64,000 bases of DNA from Alnus glutinosa (Eukaryota > Streptophyta > Magnoliopsida > Fagales > Betulaceae), in the NCBI RefSeq assembly GCF_958979055.1, contig NC_084888.1, positions 35,335,804 to 35,399,803 on the forward strand, read 5' to 3'. The first letter of the stretch is position 1. Each line of letters starts with the position of its first letter. Below the pieces are notes generated by a model, which saw only the letters and a program-made list of their open reading frames with translations, did not search any database and had not been told where the DNA came from. Made by a program: the position numbers and the translations under genes. Of this stretch, positions 1 to 11,971 are shown piece after piece.

Positions 1-672
1 GTACCCCCCAAACTACCAATTGTATCAATTGCCCCATTCAAACTACCAAAAAATGTCAATGTCCCCCCTAATACCAACAAAAAGACAAAAATAACCCTAA
101 ATTTTTTTGAATAAGACAAAAATGTCCTTATAAATTCAAAAAAAAAAAACTAAAACTAAAATATTATTTTTTTAAAAACAAATTAAATAAATTAAATAAA
201 AAAAATAAAAAACGAAAATGAAAGTTTTTTTTTTAAAAAAAAAAACGAAAAAATAACTGAAAAATATAAAAACAATTTTTTTTTTAAAAAAAAAAAAGAA
301 AAAGAAAAAGGAAAACCCAGTTTTTTATTAAATAAATAAAAAAAAGAATGATTTTTTTTTTTTTTAAAAAAAAAAAACCAAATGAAAAATTAACTGAAAC
401 TTAGAAAAATAATTTGTTTTAACACAAAAAAAAATAAAAGAAAAGAAAACAGTTTTTAATTTTTAATTTTTTTTTGTATAAATTTTTGTTATTTTTAATT
501 TTTAAAAATATTTTTTAAGTTTTTATTTTATTTTAATAATTTTTTGAAGGGTATTTTTGTCATTAAGAGGACATTGACAGTTTTTGGTAGTTTAGGGGGG
601 GACATTGACTCAATTGGTAGTTTGGGGGGGACATTGACAATGAGGTGGTAGTTTGAGGGGGTTATATGTACT
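1..672. repeat. AT-rich foldback element with ~110-bp inverted ends, left end cut by window
   Basis: The first ~110 bases (C-rich, with repeated CAAACTACCA) are the inverted complement of about 545-640 (TGGTAGTTTGGGGGG and the preceding GACATTGAC). The middle is long A and T runs with no coding potential. The right end continues to about 672 with another TGGTAGTTTG unit whose partner would lie left of base 1, so the element is probably cut by the window edge. It resembles a non-autonomous TIR or foldback transposon; I cannot assign a superfamily. Confidence 0.6.
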
Positions 673-1664
673 TTTCTCTAGAATGATCTATTAGGGATTA
701 AATTTAATTTATTCCTTAAAAATATATTTAATGACAAAGACTTGGCATATATAGAAACTAATTAGTGCAAGCGCGTTTTTCTTTTTCCACATGCTCTAAT
801 CTCTATGATGTTTTAAGATTGTCTTATGTTATATGTATGCTTCTTTGGTGTTTGTTAATGCAACAACTTTTGCGTTATTGTGGGTCATAATTGATGAAAG
901 TCTGATCGGGCTTACATGACACTCTTATTCCTAACAAACAACTGATTGAGTTACCTACGCGCAAAAGTCGTTGAGCGTTGAACTAATTAATGGTAAGCCC
1001 TAAGCTACTTACGCGCGAAAGTCGTTGAGCGTTAGACTAATTAATGGCAGCCCTTTTCTTGCATCAGTAGTTTGATTGTTGCATTTGTTTTCTTGCCGCT
1101 TTAATTTGATTGTTGCCATGTAGTTTTTCAGCTGGTTGCAGTACTAGGCTCTTCCGGCAGAGTCCCAATGACGATTCAAGAACCTGTGTCTCGATTACCA
1201 CAAAAGAGAGTTTCAAGGGATGGGGCTTATAAAATCTTGCATTAACCAGAAGTTTATGAAATTATTGAAGGGTTGTCTATATATATATATAAGCACGCGC
1301 GTCTAGGGTTTTAAGCCAACCCTTATCGTCTCCTACCCAGCAGAGCCGCACATAATATATTTTTGATTTCTCAATCTCATTCCTCTCCTCTCGCTCTCTC
1401 TCTCTCTCTCCCCTTTTGATTCGTCTCTCTTCTATGAATCTCTCTCCAGCTCTCTCTTCTCATTCTCTCTCTCAGTCTCGCCGTGACACCCTCAGCGGTC
1501 TACAACAAACATCTGCTTCTTCACTTTCAGATTCAGCACAAACTAAACACAGCACAACGCTTCCATAGAACATCTCCTACAACAAACCTGCTTGTCCAGG
1601 TTTGTTAAGAACGAGTTCTGCATTGACTCCAAGTCCATCATTGGGGTTGAGTTCCAAACTAGAA
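673..1664. other. Intergenic: short direct repeat and an orphan promoter-like segment
   Basis: No gene seen. A ~54-bp direct duplication is visible at about 952-1050 (shared motif AAAGTCGTTGAGCGTT). A promoter-like segment at 1278-1590 is listed separately. Bases 1244-1275 are an inverted match to 2630-2660, so part of this stretch is repeat DNA. Confidence 0.5.
1278..1590 (+). promoter_or_regulatory. Orphan promoter/5'-leader-like segment
   Basis: A long TATATATATATAAG box at 1278-1292 is followed by TAGGGTTTTAA (inverse of the AAACCCTA telo-box found in plant growth and ribosomal-protein promoters) and a CT-rich stretch at 1380-1480, typical of a plant 5' leader. No convincing reading frame follows, only a 60-codon chance frame. 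It may be the remains of a gene whose body was lost when the duplicated block at 1665 was joined here, or it may be chance composition. Confidence 0.3.
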
Positions 1665-2405
1665 CTGTCACACATTTTGGGTATAGTCATCAAGGCCTAG
1701 ATATAGTATTCTTCTTATTGGTCGATGGGTTGGTTTTCTTTTTTCTTTTTTCTTTTTTTAATTCTTTTAAATAAATGTTAACCGCTTAAGCGATTAACAA
1801 ATGCGCTTATTAAATAACCGCTAACTGAAATCGCATTTTTACTCCAAATTAATTTTTTCTCCCCAATTGGAAAGGTTGGCGTGCTTAATCAACAAAACCC
1901 AAGAGAAGGGACGTTTGGAATCTATGCAATGGGCCCAGCTTTAGTTTAACTTGGTCCACTAAAATTGGGTCGGGTCTTTTATAGCCCAATGGAGTCCTCT
2001 ACGTACCACCATTTTCCAACTAAACTTGGAGGTGGGTATCTGATCAGGAACCACCAAGACTCTCTCAATCATCCATGGCAGCATGGGGCCTCAAAAGCAC
2101 TACTCCGGCCGGCCTCACTTGTAGTTGGGCGTTGGGTAGCCTTTGGATTTCAGCTAAATAATTATGTTATGTTAACCACTTCCTCCTCACCATTGGGCGC
2201 GGCTTAATCATATAGAATTGGAATTTGGTGTGCTTAGTGCACACAGTCCAACAGCTCCCGTCGGCCCTGTCGGGGCACTTTAATTCGTCGGCCCTCTGTC
2301 CTCCGAGCTTGATTTCATTTGAGAACAGATTAGCTGAAACATAGCATGATGGGCAACAGCATAAAGGGTAATGGACTGTGCACTAATCTGCCACTTGATT
2401 CCTCT
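1665..2405. repeat. Duplicated block Y, copy 1
   Basis: Closely matches 37085-37760, starting at the shared ACTGTCACAC motif and running through AACCACCAAGACTCTC to GGGTAATGGACT. No coding sequence is recognised. In the right-hand region the order is X, then Y, then Z; here it is Y, then X, then Z, so the block has been copied and rearranged. Confidence 0.7.
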
Positions 2406-2515
2406 CAACTGTTTTGACAGTGGGTTTTCTACTGATCCAAAATTAATTGGTAGAGTCGGTAAGCGGTAGATGAAGGTTCAATAAGCGGTAGCCAGATATT
2501 TTACCCATCCCTACT

Positions 2516-4031
2516 AAATGTCCATTCTCTTGGGTTTTGAGTGAACATATGGCCATTTTTTTTCCTCTTTTTCTGGGCCTTTCCTGTCCACCCATTACCT
2601 AGACAAGACCATAGAACAGCATAGGCAACCCTTCAATAGTTACATAAACTTCTGGTTAATGCAGTATTTTATTATCCCTAACCCCTCTCTTTTAGTGATT
2701 GAGAATTGAAGGTCCACCACCCTGATGTAAGTACTGTAAGTCTCTAACCTTCAGTTGTGGCCATGGGAGGAGAACATAGCTGCTATTTTTATTTTATTTT
2801 TTAAAAAAATAATAACAAAATTCAGTCTAGCAATCTCTACATTAATGAGAAAAAGCTAGAATATTGTGTTCAGCAACTACAGTGTCAAGAATACCAAGGT
2901 GCTTCCTCCATAAACTTGTTCATATATATAAAAAAAAAAAAAAAACAAAAAAAAAAACACTTTCTTGGCTAATCTATGAGCTGCTCCATTTACCTTATTT
3001 CTTACATGATTTACCTTCCAAGTTTGCAAACTATTTAAAATAACTCTAGTATCATCAATAGCCCTCAGTGTCGCCATAGCTTCTGCAATGTCTCTAATGC
3101 CTCTCTTTCATGGTCTCTCGTAATCACACTAATGTTCATCTTCCTATTGTCCATTCCAATTGATCTTCATATATCCCTACCGTAACCCAAAAAGATGAGT
3201 CAATTTGAAGTTTTTCTAAAATTTCTTATAAAGTTCAGTTTCACCTAAACCATCCACTCTATGTGAGCTACTCACCTTTTCAATATGGAATCGGGGTACT
3301 GTTACACCTACCACTCTCTCGTCTTTCATGGATTTGCATTTTTAAATTCATTTAGAGACTCAGATGCTTTCCTCACAAGCTAAGCTAAGTAGGATGGCAT
3401 ACATGTAACATAAGACAATCATAATACATCATAGAACAAATATAATGTAACATTAATAACATTGCCTAGGAAAGGCCTTTGGATAGATGTAGGCAACTCC
3501 GGCCTAAACTATAGTTGGAACTTGGGTGTTGGCTTAGCATTTGAATTTTTGTGGGCACTCTATTCTCTGTGATTGATTACATTTGAGAAAAGATTAGCTG
3601 AAACATATCATGATGGGCAACAACATAAAGGGTATTGTTATTGGACTGTGCACTAATTTGCCACTTGATTCCTCTCAACTATTTGTACAGGGGGGCCGAA
3701 ACCACACTCATTTGCACATTCGGGGTATGATGGCTAGACCACCCCTTTTGGCATGGGTGGCATCAGCTATCTTCAGAATTGTTTTTAGTTTTTAAATTTT
3801 AAATAGTATTAATGATGTATATGATGCACGTGACAGTTGTTAATTGATTTTACATGGCACACCGTTAAAAAATTGAACGGAAGTATCATTTATGTTTACT
3901 GAATATATGCAGTAACCATTTGTAATAATTTTTGAAATCGAAAGATCCATTTGATATCACATATCACGTTGAACCACAAGTATAAAAAATGTCCTTAACC
4001 CTAATAAAAATATATTCCTAAGTCTTTACCA
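2516..4031. repeat. Duplicated block X, copy 1
   Basis: Matches 35306-37075 over its whole length by eye, with small indels. Landmarks are CATTCTCTTGGGTTTTGAG at the left, CATGATGGGCAACA in the middle and AACCCTAATAAAAATAT at the right. It contains an old LINE RNase H relic (2870-3260). The last ~340 bp form a sub-repeat seen a third time at 38380-38600. Confidence 0.7.
2870..3260 (-). pseudogene. LINE RNase H-like relic
   Basis: Read on the minus strand, the sequence encodes VNHVRNKVNGAAHRLAK, close to the HxxRxxNxxAHxLA signature at the end of the RNase H domain (RVT_3 type) of plant non-LTR retrotransposon proteins. Upstream of it is a scrambled VxRDHER segment. Stops and frame changes break it, and no reverse-transcriptase part remains. 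The same relic, differently decayed, is at 35600-36060. Confidence 0.6.
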
Positions 4032-4047
4032 GGGATGAATGTAGGCC

Positions 4048-5050
4048 CCTTATATGAGAAGTACTGGAAAACTTATTCATTTGTGGCATGACAATTGGCA
4101 TCCTTTTGGCCCCTTATATAAGAAGTACAAGTTTAGAATTGTATATGACTCACGGAATAACTTGGAAGCTAAGGTGAATTTTGTTCTTAGAAATGGTGCA
4201 TGGTGCTGGAAATGGGCTAGGTCAGATGACTTGGTTGATATTCAAAATAGGCTCCCGGAAATCCAACATGGTGATGAGGATAAGTATGTGTGGACTATAT
4301 CTTGAAAGGGTGTATTTATTAGGTCGGATACCTGGAATTTTATGAGGAAGAGGAAGCAAGAAGTTAGGTGGTGGCCTATTGTTTGGTTCCCTCACGCTAT
4401 CCCTAAACAAGCTTTCATCTTATGGTTGACTGTGCTTAACAGGCTTCCCACAGGAGAAAGACTTGTGGCTTGAGGTGTTCAGGGTGATTATCAGTGCTTG
4501 TTTTGTAGAAATTGTATAGAGAGTCGTGACTACCTCTTTTTCTAGTGTAGCTTTAGTTACCGCCTCTGGAAAGCTTGTATGCTTCGTTGCTTTAAGCTCA
4601 ATCCTCAGCTGATTGGCAAAATGTGATGGAGGAAGCTTGTAGTAATTGGAAAACAAAATGTCTGCTGGCTGTTCTTTGCATATTGATTTTAAGCTCTGTG
4701 GTGTACCATCTTTGGCAAGTAAGAAATGAGCTTAGATTTCAAGGTCGGCCAAAAACGGAGGAGCAAATTCTTAAAAGAATATTATGAGTAATCCAATCTT
4801 GAATCTCAGGGAAGGGGAGGTTTATCAAGTCTAGGGAAAATGTCAATCTTTGCCAAATGTGGAATCTTCCTAGTTCTGTTTTGGTTTGAATGTCTTTGTT
4901 TTTGTTTGTTGTTTGTGCCCTTGTTTGTTTCTGGTTTCTAGTTTGGGCATTGGCGTTTTGTTAGCATGCTTAGACCGTTGATTGTATTAAGCAATTGTTT
5001 AGAATGAAAATTGCTTATTCATAATAATTAAAAAAAAAAGAAAAAAGAAA
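4048..5050 (+). mobile_element. 5'-truncated LINE with 16-bp target-site duplication
   Basis: Encodes the C-terminal part of a plant LINE ORF2: a tryptophan-rich segment (LIHLWHDNW, then GAWCWKW), followed by the zinc-binding zf-RVT region (RRWWPIVWFPHAIPKQAFI-like, LNRLPTGERL, CxxC). Several stops break it (about 4303, 4471, 4543, 4624). An A-rich tail lies at 5027-5050. GGGATGAATGTAGGCC occurs immediately before (4032-4047) and immediately after (5051-5066), as expected for a LINE target-site duplication. The paralogous block at 38597 has this site once and no LINE. Confidence 0.85.
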
Positions 5051-5465
5051 GGGATGAATGTAGGCCTCTAGGCCTAAACCAACCCAATTTTTTTAATCTA
5101 TTTATCTTTCTTTGCTTCTGCTATTAATTTCTTATTTTATACATTACATAAATTTCAACACACGGCAGGTGAAACGTCTAAGAAAAATAGAGCATGTCAA
5201 GAGCTATTCGCGGCGCCGGCAAGCGAAACAGCTCAGGAAAGTAGAGCATGTCAAAAGATACACAAGGCAAGAACAACAGCTGAGGAAATCGAGGGTCGCA
5301 TTGGAGGAAATGACATATACAAGGCATTTCAACGGTTGAGACAACAAGGAAAACAACCAATAAGGAACCTTCTCATCATCATCGATCCCACAATCATGGG
5401 ACTGACATGTCTGCTGGAATGTGTATTATACGAATGAGATCGAAGCTGAATGATTTACCTTTGGT
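5051..5465. repeat. Duplicated block Z, copy 1
   Basis: Matches 38597-39007. It ends at TTGGT (5461-5465), where the match to block Z stops and the receptor-kinase match starts. In the right-hand copy Z sits beyond the 3' end of the intact minus-strand kinase gene. Here it is joined to the start of the kinase domain of a plus-strand copy, so this is a rearrangement junction. Confidence 0.7.
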
Positions 5466-5702
5466 CCGCATAGATTTTCTTACGAGGAGCTGAAGAAAGC
5501 AACATGGGGTTTCAAAGAGAAAAAGCTACTTGGATTTGGTGGGTTCGGTCGAGTTTACAGAGGAACTCTGCCAAACTCAGACACCCAAGTTGCTGTCAAG
5601 CGTGTTTCCCATGATTCAAGAATTCGTGTCGGAGGTTGCTAGTATTGGCCATCTTCGTCATAGAATTTTGGTTCAATTGTTGGGTTGGTGTCGCCGGCAA
5701 GG

Positions 5703-6285
5703 CAGGCGGATAAAAGTGAAGATAAGTTGTGTTCTCAAGCACAAAGTTCAACTCGCAAGTTGAAGAGGAAAAACAAACTTTCATTCAATGATAATCAATG
5801 ATCCAGTTCTTACATTGTCTTCTCCTTTATAGCTAAACCCTAAAAGCTCATAAAAGAATTAAATAATATTAAAAGATATCATCAAATCTTCATTAATGAA
5901 GGAGATTTGATGGACAAGGTAATCCCTCGAATTAAGGAAAAGAAAGACGTGGTCATTAATAAATACAATATGGAAAGTCAACAAATCTCCATGAAACCAG
6001 CAACGGAATCTTCCAGGAAATCCGTATGGCTGTTTCTCTCTAGGAATCCCGGTCTTCGTCTGTGTCGCCAGCAAAAGTATTCGGCTTGGATTCACCGAGC
6101 TGAGTCTTGGCTCTTTACCGAGACAATACTATCAACCTGCCAAGGTGCTCCAGAGTCCCCATCTCGGATAATGTCCGAGATATTTCAATGAATGCTCCGA
6201 GGTGATCCAGAATCCCCATCTCGGACAATGTCCAAGATGATACAATGATGAATGCTCCGAGGTGTCTCCTCGGGTTGTTCTACAT
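5703..6285. other. Unidentified 583-bp segment inserted in the kinase pseudogene
   Basis: It interrupts the codons between CRRQG and LLLVYDF, which are continuous in both intact paralogs. It contains an imperfect ~53-bp direct repeat (about 6141-6190 and 6197-6247, each with CCCATCTCGGA and AATGTCC) and a short AT-rich stretch at 5850-5900. I see no target-site duplication, inverted ends or coding motif. It could be a transposon fragment (a Helitron or part of an LTR) or filler DNA from repair. Confidence 0.55.
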
Positions 6286-6542
6286 CAGTGATCTACTACT
6301 TGTGTATGATTTCATGCCAAATGGAAACTTGGACATGTACCTGTTTAACGATCAACCTAAAACAATCCTAAGCTGGGAGCAAGGTTTAGGATCATCAAAG
6401 GTTTGGCTTCAGGGCTTTTATATTTTCACGAGGAGTGGGAACAAACTGTAGTTCACAGAGACATCAAGGCAGCAAATGTGTTATTGGATTCGGAGTTTAA
6501 TGGAAGGCTGAGTGATTTTGGTCTTGCTAAGAGCACGGCTCC

Positions 6543-6982
6543 TGTTATAAATATTTATAGATTGCTATATTAATAATGTGACTAAGGAGACCAAGTGGCA
6601 TATCTTTCTTCAAGTGAGTTTTTGGTGAGAGGTTTGAAACTCTAGGCAGTTTATTTCAGTTGTAGCAGTTATTAAAAATAATTGTATTGGGTGGTTCTAT
6701 GAGGATTCGAACCATTGCCTTTGTATAAGTAACTGTTTGCAATTGAAAATTGAAAAGCTATAACTTTTCAATAAGTGTCCTTCAAAATATATAAATAGAT
6801 ATATATTTTTCTAAGAATATTATTATAATTTTTCTCTCACTCTCAAGTCATTTACACAACTTTGTAGAGAAACTCTAAAGAACAAACTTCAGATTTGTTG
6901 TTTGCAGTTAGTGACTTTGTTGTATCCTGGATGTGAATTGCTTGTAACCCGGCAACAAACTCTTTTGAGTGGGGGCAATTAT
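6543..6982 (+). repeat. 5' LTR of Copia A, first part
   Basis: Homologous to 17523-18074. The promoter part carries a good TATA box (TATAAATAG near 6789). A ~78-bp piece present in the 3' LTR (about 17700-17778) is missing here. The LTR is cut at 6982/6983 by element B and resumes after 12868. Confidence 0.93.
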
Positions 6983-7872
6983 TGTTGTAATATGTGTGTT
7001 ACAAACATTATTTCATTTTTAGCCATCTTTAAATGTTTTACCATTTGGTATTAAAATATATTCATGAGTTTTTATGGCAAAGAAAAAAAAATTGATTTAT
7101 TAAAATATATATTTATGAGTTTTTATTTTGTAACCGTTGGTTATTAAAAAATTGTTTTTATGGCTTTTTAATCTTCAAACATTTTGTCATTATTAAAGTT
7201 TATTACTTTTGATTTGTAACGGTTAATAGTTATGAGTCTTATGACCGTTTGTCATTCATGAGCCTTAAAAGAAAATCTATAGTGCTAACATTTTTGACCG
7301 TTTATATAAATTGAGTTCCCAATGCATTTGAGAACTATCTTCTTTTTTGGCTAAAACCTCTAACATATTTTTCTAGTGTGCATTCATATATTTCAACGTG
7401 AATTTGGTTTTAAGCCATAAAGCTATTGTTATAGTATTAGCTTTTCTACAAGAAAAATATTCTAAAGTCCCCCATCACTTTGATCAAAGGGTTGTTCTAT
7501 TTGATCTTTGTTATTGGAAGTGTGTCCTTAACGAAGATAGACGCTATAGTCTAATCCTGGGAGGTTGCGTGTCAAGAGATCCGATCACACCGAGTAATAC
7601 ACTCCGGGAGGCACGAATCAACCTTTAAGGACAACACTCTTCTTGCGTGATTCTATAGCATTGTGAGATCTTTCCTTAATTTAATTTTAATCTCTTGTAC
7701 AGTATTTATTTTATTATTATTATTATTATTTCGGATCAATATGGTCTAGTATCAACAATAATTTTTCAACCAATTATTTGTTTAACAATTATTTGTTTAA
7801 TTGTTAATTTTCATATTGATATTATTTTATTTCAATAAGAACTTTGTGCACCATTCAATATTATTTCCAACA
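6983..7872 (+). repeat. 5' LTR of Copia B
   Basis: Runs from TGTTG to CAACA and is about 99% identical to 11972-12863. A TATA-like TTATATAAATT lies at about 7308-7318. Bases 7618-7629 (TCAACCTTTAAG) are the exact reverse complement of 7875-7886, just beyond the LTR end. Confidence 0.94.
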
Positions 7873-9375
7873 ATCTTAAAGGTTGAATTACGTTGATGGT
7901 TGCACAAATATTTTGATTAAGGTGATAACAATGGTATTTGAACTTATGAGAAGTTAAATACAATTGGAGTTTGCGGTATGTAATTTGCATACAAGAAAGA
8001 TGAAATCAATTAGTGGTTGAAAAGATGAAGACTCTATTGTGAAAAAAAATTTATCTGATTTGTTTGTTAGAAGAAAAGCTTGATTTCATTTGTCGATATT
8101 GGAAATGAAAATATTTTTGACAAAAAGAATTTTTCAATTATTTGAACTCAAATTTGTATTATTTAATTTGCTTGTCAAATAATCTTTTCGTGTTAGGTCA
8201 CGAATCTTGCAATAAAAGTTGAGACTTTTATAGAATTTTAGAACTTAGTAATTTCTATTTTGTTGTGCTGAGTTTGTTGGAGAACATTCACATCTACTAA
8301 TAATAACAAATGTGAATGATTACTTATGTTGTAAAAGAGAAAATAAACATTGCTAATTGTGTGCAAAGAATACCATTTTGCTAAATATTCTTGTAGGTAA
8401 GCACATGTAAGAGGAAGAGATGTGGTGTGTATGTTCAATTGATCGGTTTTCATGACACCCAATTGGTATGTGGTGACTTAGCCTATTTTGGAGGATCTTG
8501 GAGTAAAACCGTTGGCTCCGCTGTGAGTTCTTAAATTATGTTTTATATGCCTTGATTTTTTTTTAAACATGATATACAATTTCATTTATTAAAATGAAAA
8601 AAAAAAAAAATAATAAAGTAATGAAGGTGCTCCTTGATTGAATTAAAGCTGATAAAAAAAAATTATAATTATGTGAATATCGTATCTAATAAGCGGCATA
8701 TGTTGATTGATCTATTTAAAAAAAAGAAAAAGAAATAGCACATAGCACTTATGTTAGCTATGGAATGCTAGATTAGCATGAATACTTTAAAAGTATTTGC
8801 TAATTAATTTTTTTATCTATATCATTTAACTTTCAATTTTCCTAACATGATGATTAGGAATAAATATATGTGATGATTGATGTTCCTATTAGAGCTCATT
8901 TAACATCTGAGAATTTATCATATCGTAAAAATGATCATAACAATGGCGTATTTATAACAATGAGCCAATAATAGTTGATTATTACATGGTTGAGCCTAAT
9001 ACTTTGCATATTTATTGTAGCTTAAGTTGGAAAGATTTTTTTCATCTTGGTAGAACTTGAAAAAATTGTTACAAGCAGTAATAAATATTTAGTGAACTTC
9101 CTTAGAAAATCACAAGTGGTGATTCATATAAAAGAAAAAAAAAAAAAATCAATGCTTCAGAAAATTCTCAATTGAGAGAAATGAAATAAGAAAAAAGATA
9201 ACAGATCATACTTAGAGAAAGATGGGCTCATGTAAGTCACATATCTTAAAGCACTTGTGTGCTGTTAATGAATATTTGATTTCTTGTTCTTACTTGGGTT
9301 ATTCATTAATATTTGATATGATAGATTTATGCATGTAAATCTTGGCTACATCAAACGAATGAAAATAAATTATGA
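7873..9375. other. Leader and unrecognisable interior of Copia B
   Basis: Internal DNA of element B between its 5' LTR and the first recognisable integrase piece. It is AT-rich with many stops in all frames, and no gag or zinc-knuckle motif is seen. A weak match to the usual plant Copia primer site is at 7934-7945 (TGGTATTTGAAC, 9 of 12 bases), 61 bases past the LTR and so badly placed. Confidence 0.6.
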
Positions 9376-11465
9376 ATGCTACAATTGTTAGTTTTGGACT
9401 ATCCACCAATGTGTGGGGGAAGCCAATTTTTGGCTTGTTACATTTATAATAAAGTGCTTCATAAGAAAATTAGTAAAACTTCTTATGAACTTTTTAGAAA
9501 GATATTATTAAGTCTATCTCGGAATACCTCAAAGTGTGGGGGTGTTTGGCAAAGATTATGTTGCCTGAGCCTAAAATAAGGAAACTTGGTTCTAGAATTT
9601 GTGATTGTGATTTTATTGGTTATGCTTGCAGTAGTTCATGCTATAGATTACTTCTTATAAAAAGTGATGCTTTTGATTACAATATTATTATTTAATCTAA
9701 AAAATGTTGTTTTTCTTGAGCATGTATTTCCTTTGAAAAATAAGGAAAAGTTATTGCATGAATCTTCTGTTGCTTCTAATAAATTTGTTGATGATTTGCA
9801 AGAATTGAGAAGAAGCAAGCGAGCTAGAAAAGAAATGAATTTCGGTAATAATTTTATTGCTTATATTGTTGATGATAATCCAACATGTTATTGTGAAGCA
9901 ATTAAATCTATTTGATGCATTAGTTTTGGTTAGAGGCTATAAATAATGAATTGGAATAAATTATGTCTAACCATATTTGAAACTCATTGAGTTACCTCCT
10001 TCAACCAAATCACTTGGTTGTAATTAGATGTTTAAGAAAAGCTTAAACTGGATGATATGATAGATAAGTACAAGGCAAGCTTGATAGCTAAAAGTTATAA
10101 GCAAATGCCAAATGATGATTATTTAGTACTTATTATCTGTTTACTGTAATTGCATATATAAAATGTTATTTGCCATTGCTTCTATTTATAAATTTGTTGT
10201 ACATCAAATGGATGTCAAAGTTGTTTTTCTAAATGGTGAAGAGATTTATATGGAGCAGCCCAAGGGGCGTATAATACTTGTTCAAGAACACACAAGTGTT
10301 CAAATTGGTGAAATCCTTGTAGGATTAAAGCAAGCTCCTAAACAATGGCATAAAAGTTTGACAAAGTGATGTTGTGTAATGCATATTTGATTAATAGTGC
10401 AAGTAAATGCATAGCATGTTTTTACAATAATGAATGTGTCATTATTTGTTTATATATATTGCTGACTAGCTTGTTTATTTTATAAACTAGCATTGATATT
10501 GTGCATGAAACTAAAAGACCTCTTGCGTATAATTTTGATATAAAATAAATGGGTAGAACTAATGTCATATTGGACATTAAAATTCTTAGAGATAATGATT
10601 GCATTATTTTATCTCAGACATATCATGTTGAAAAGATGCTTAAAAGATTTGAGCACTTTGATTATTTGTCTATGTTTACACCATATGATTCAAAATACAT
10701 TTGATAAAGAACTACGGGTGATGATGTTATGCAAGAAAAATATGCACAATTCATTGATAGCTTGATATTTTGACAAGTTGTACGCGCCCTGATATTGCAT
10801 ATGTTGTTGACATGTTGAGTAGGTATACTTATAATCCTACTATTGGGCATTGAGATGCTATCTCTAAATTGTTGAGATATTTAAAGGGTACAATTAATTT
10901 TGGTTTGTCATATTGTGATTATTCTCCTTTATTGAAAGGATATTGTAATGCTAACTGAATTTTTGATTCAGATGAGCTAAAGCCTATATGTGGTTTTATG
11001 TGTTTACTCTGACTGGATGGACTATCTCTTGGAGGTCCTTAAAACAGAATTGCATAGCAAGGTTTACTATGGAGTCAGAGTTAGTTGCCTTGGAGAAGGC
11101 AGGAACTGAAGATGAATGGCTAAGGAGCTTATTAATCAATTGATTTGCCTTTATATACTAATTCAGATCCATTTGTGTTTTGATTGTGATTGACAGGCTG
11201 CCATAGCTCGAGCAATGAGCAAGATCTATAATGAGAAAAGTACACAATATTGTGAGACAGCTTATTGAGACCGGTATAAATTCCATGGAATGTGTGAGGT
11301 CAAAAAGGAATTTTGTAAATTCTTTGACCAAGCCACTAGCGAGAAGGCTGGTGAGTAAAACATTGAGGGGGATAGGACTGATACCCAAATTATGACACTG
11401 TGATTGATACCCAACCTCTGTGATTGGAGATCCCATGAATGAGGTTTAATGGGAAACGAAGTCAC
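9376..11465 (+). pseudogene. Decayed Copia pol of element B
   Basis: Fragments in shifting frames include an integrase C-terminal stretch ending RRSKRARKEMNFG (about 9810-9840) and a reverse-transcriptase piece with VHQMDVKVVFLNGE then IYMEQPKG (10200-10270). The region of the catalytic YVDD motif is destroyed (10440-10480). An RNase H-like part with TRPDIAY and YNPTIGH equivalents lies at about 10785-10850. Stops and frameshifts are frequent. The state of this region contrasts with the near-identical LTRs. Confidence 0.8.
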
Positions 11466-11971
11466 AAGTGATCATGTTGAGGTACTGTCATTCTATGTTT
11501 ATCCATTATCTTGTTGAGAAGATAGTGATGAGTCCATCCCTATGGTGTAAGACAGTACAAGATGCAGAGTGATTAAGGATGAGTTTAAAAACTCTTAATG
11601 GATCCATAGTCCCTACGTGTTGGGATGGGGTGTTCCCTGCACACACTCTTGATGGATGCCACCTATGTGAGTGTGGAGGTGGTGCCGCCTCCTATGAGAC
11701 TAGGGTAGGTCTCTAGAGCGCTCATGAAACCCAGGGGCGCATGGCCTGTATAAGGCGCCAACCCGCTATAGAACAACCCAATTTTGTTTTGGAGAAAGTT
11801 ATGTGGGTGATAAGTTTGGTCAACTTGTGAATTTGGTTAAAAAAGTTTAACTCTACCACGGTTCATTAAGTTCCTACTTATTTATCCTAGGTGTGGTTAA
11901 AACCTTCGGGTACCACATTGATGCATGCTTTCAATCTCCCTATATTCTAGTGTTTGTAACATGTGGGGGAT

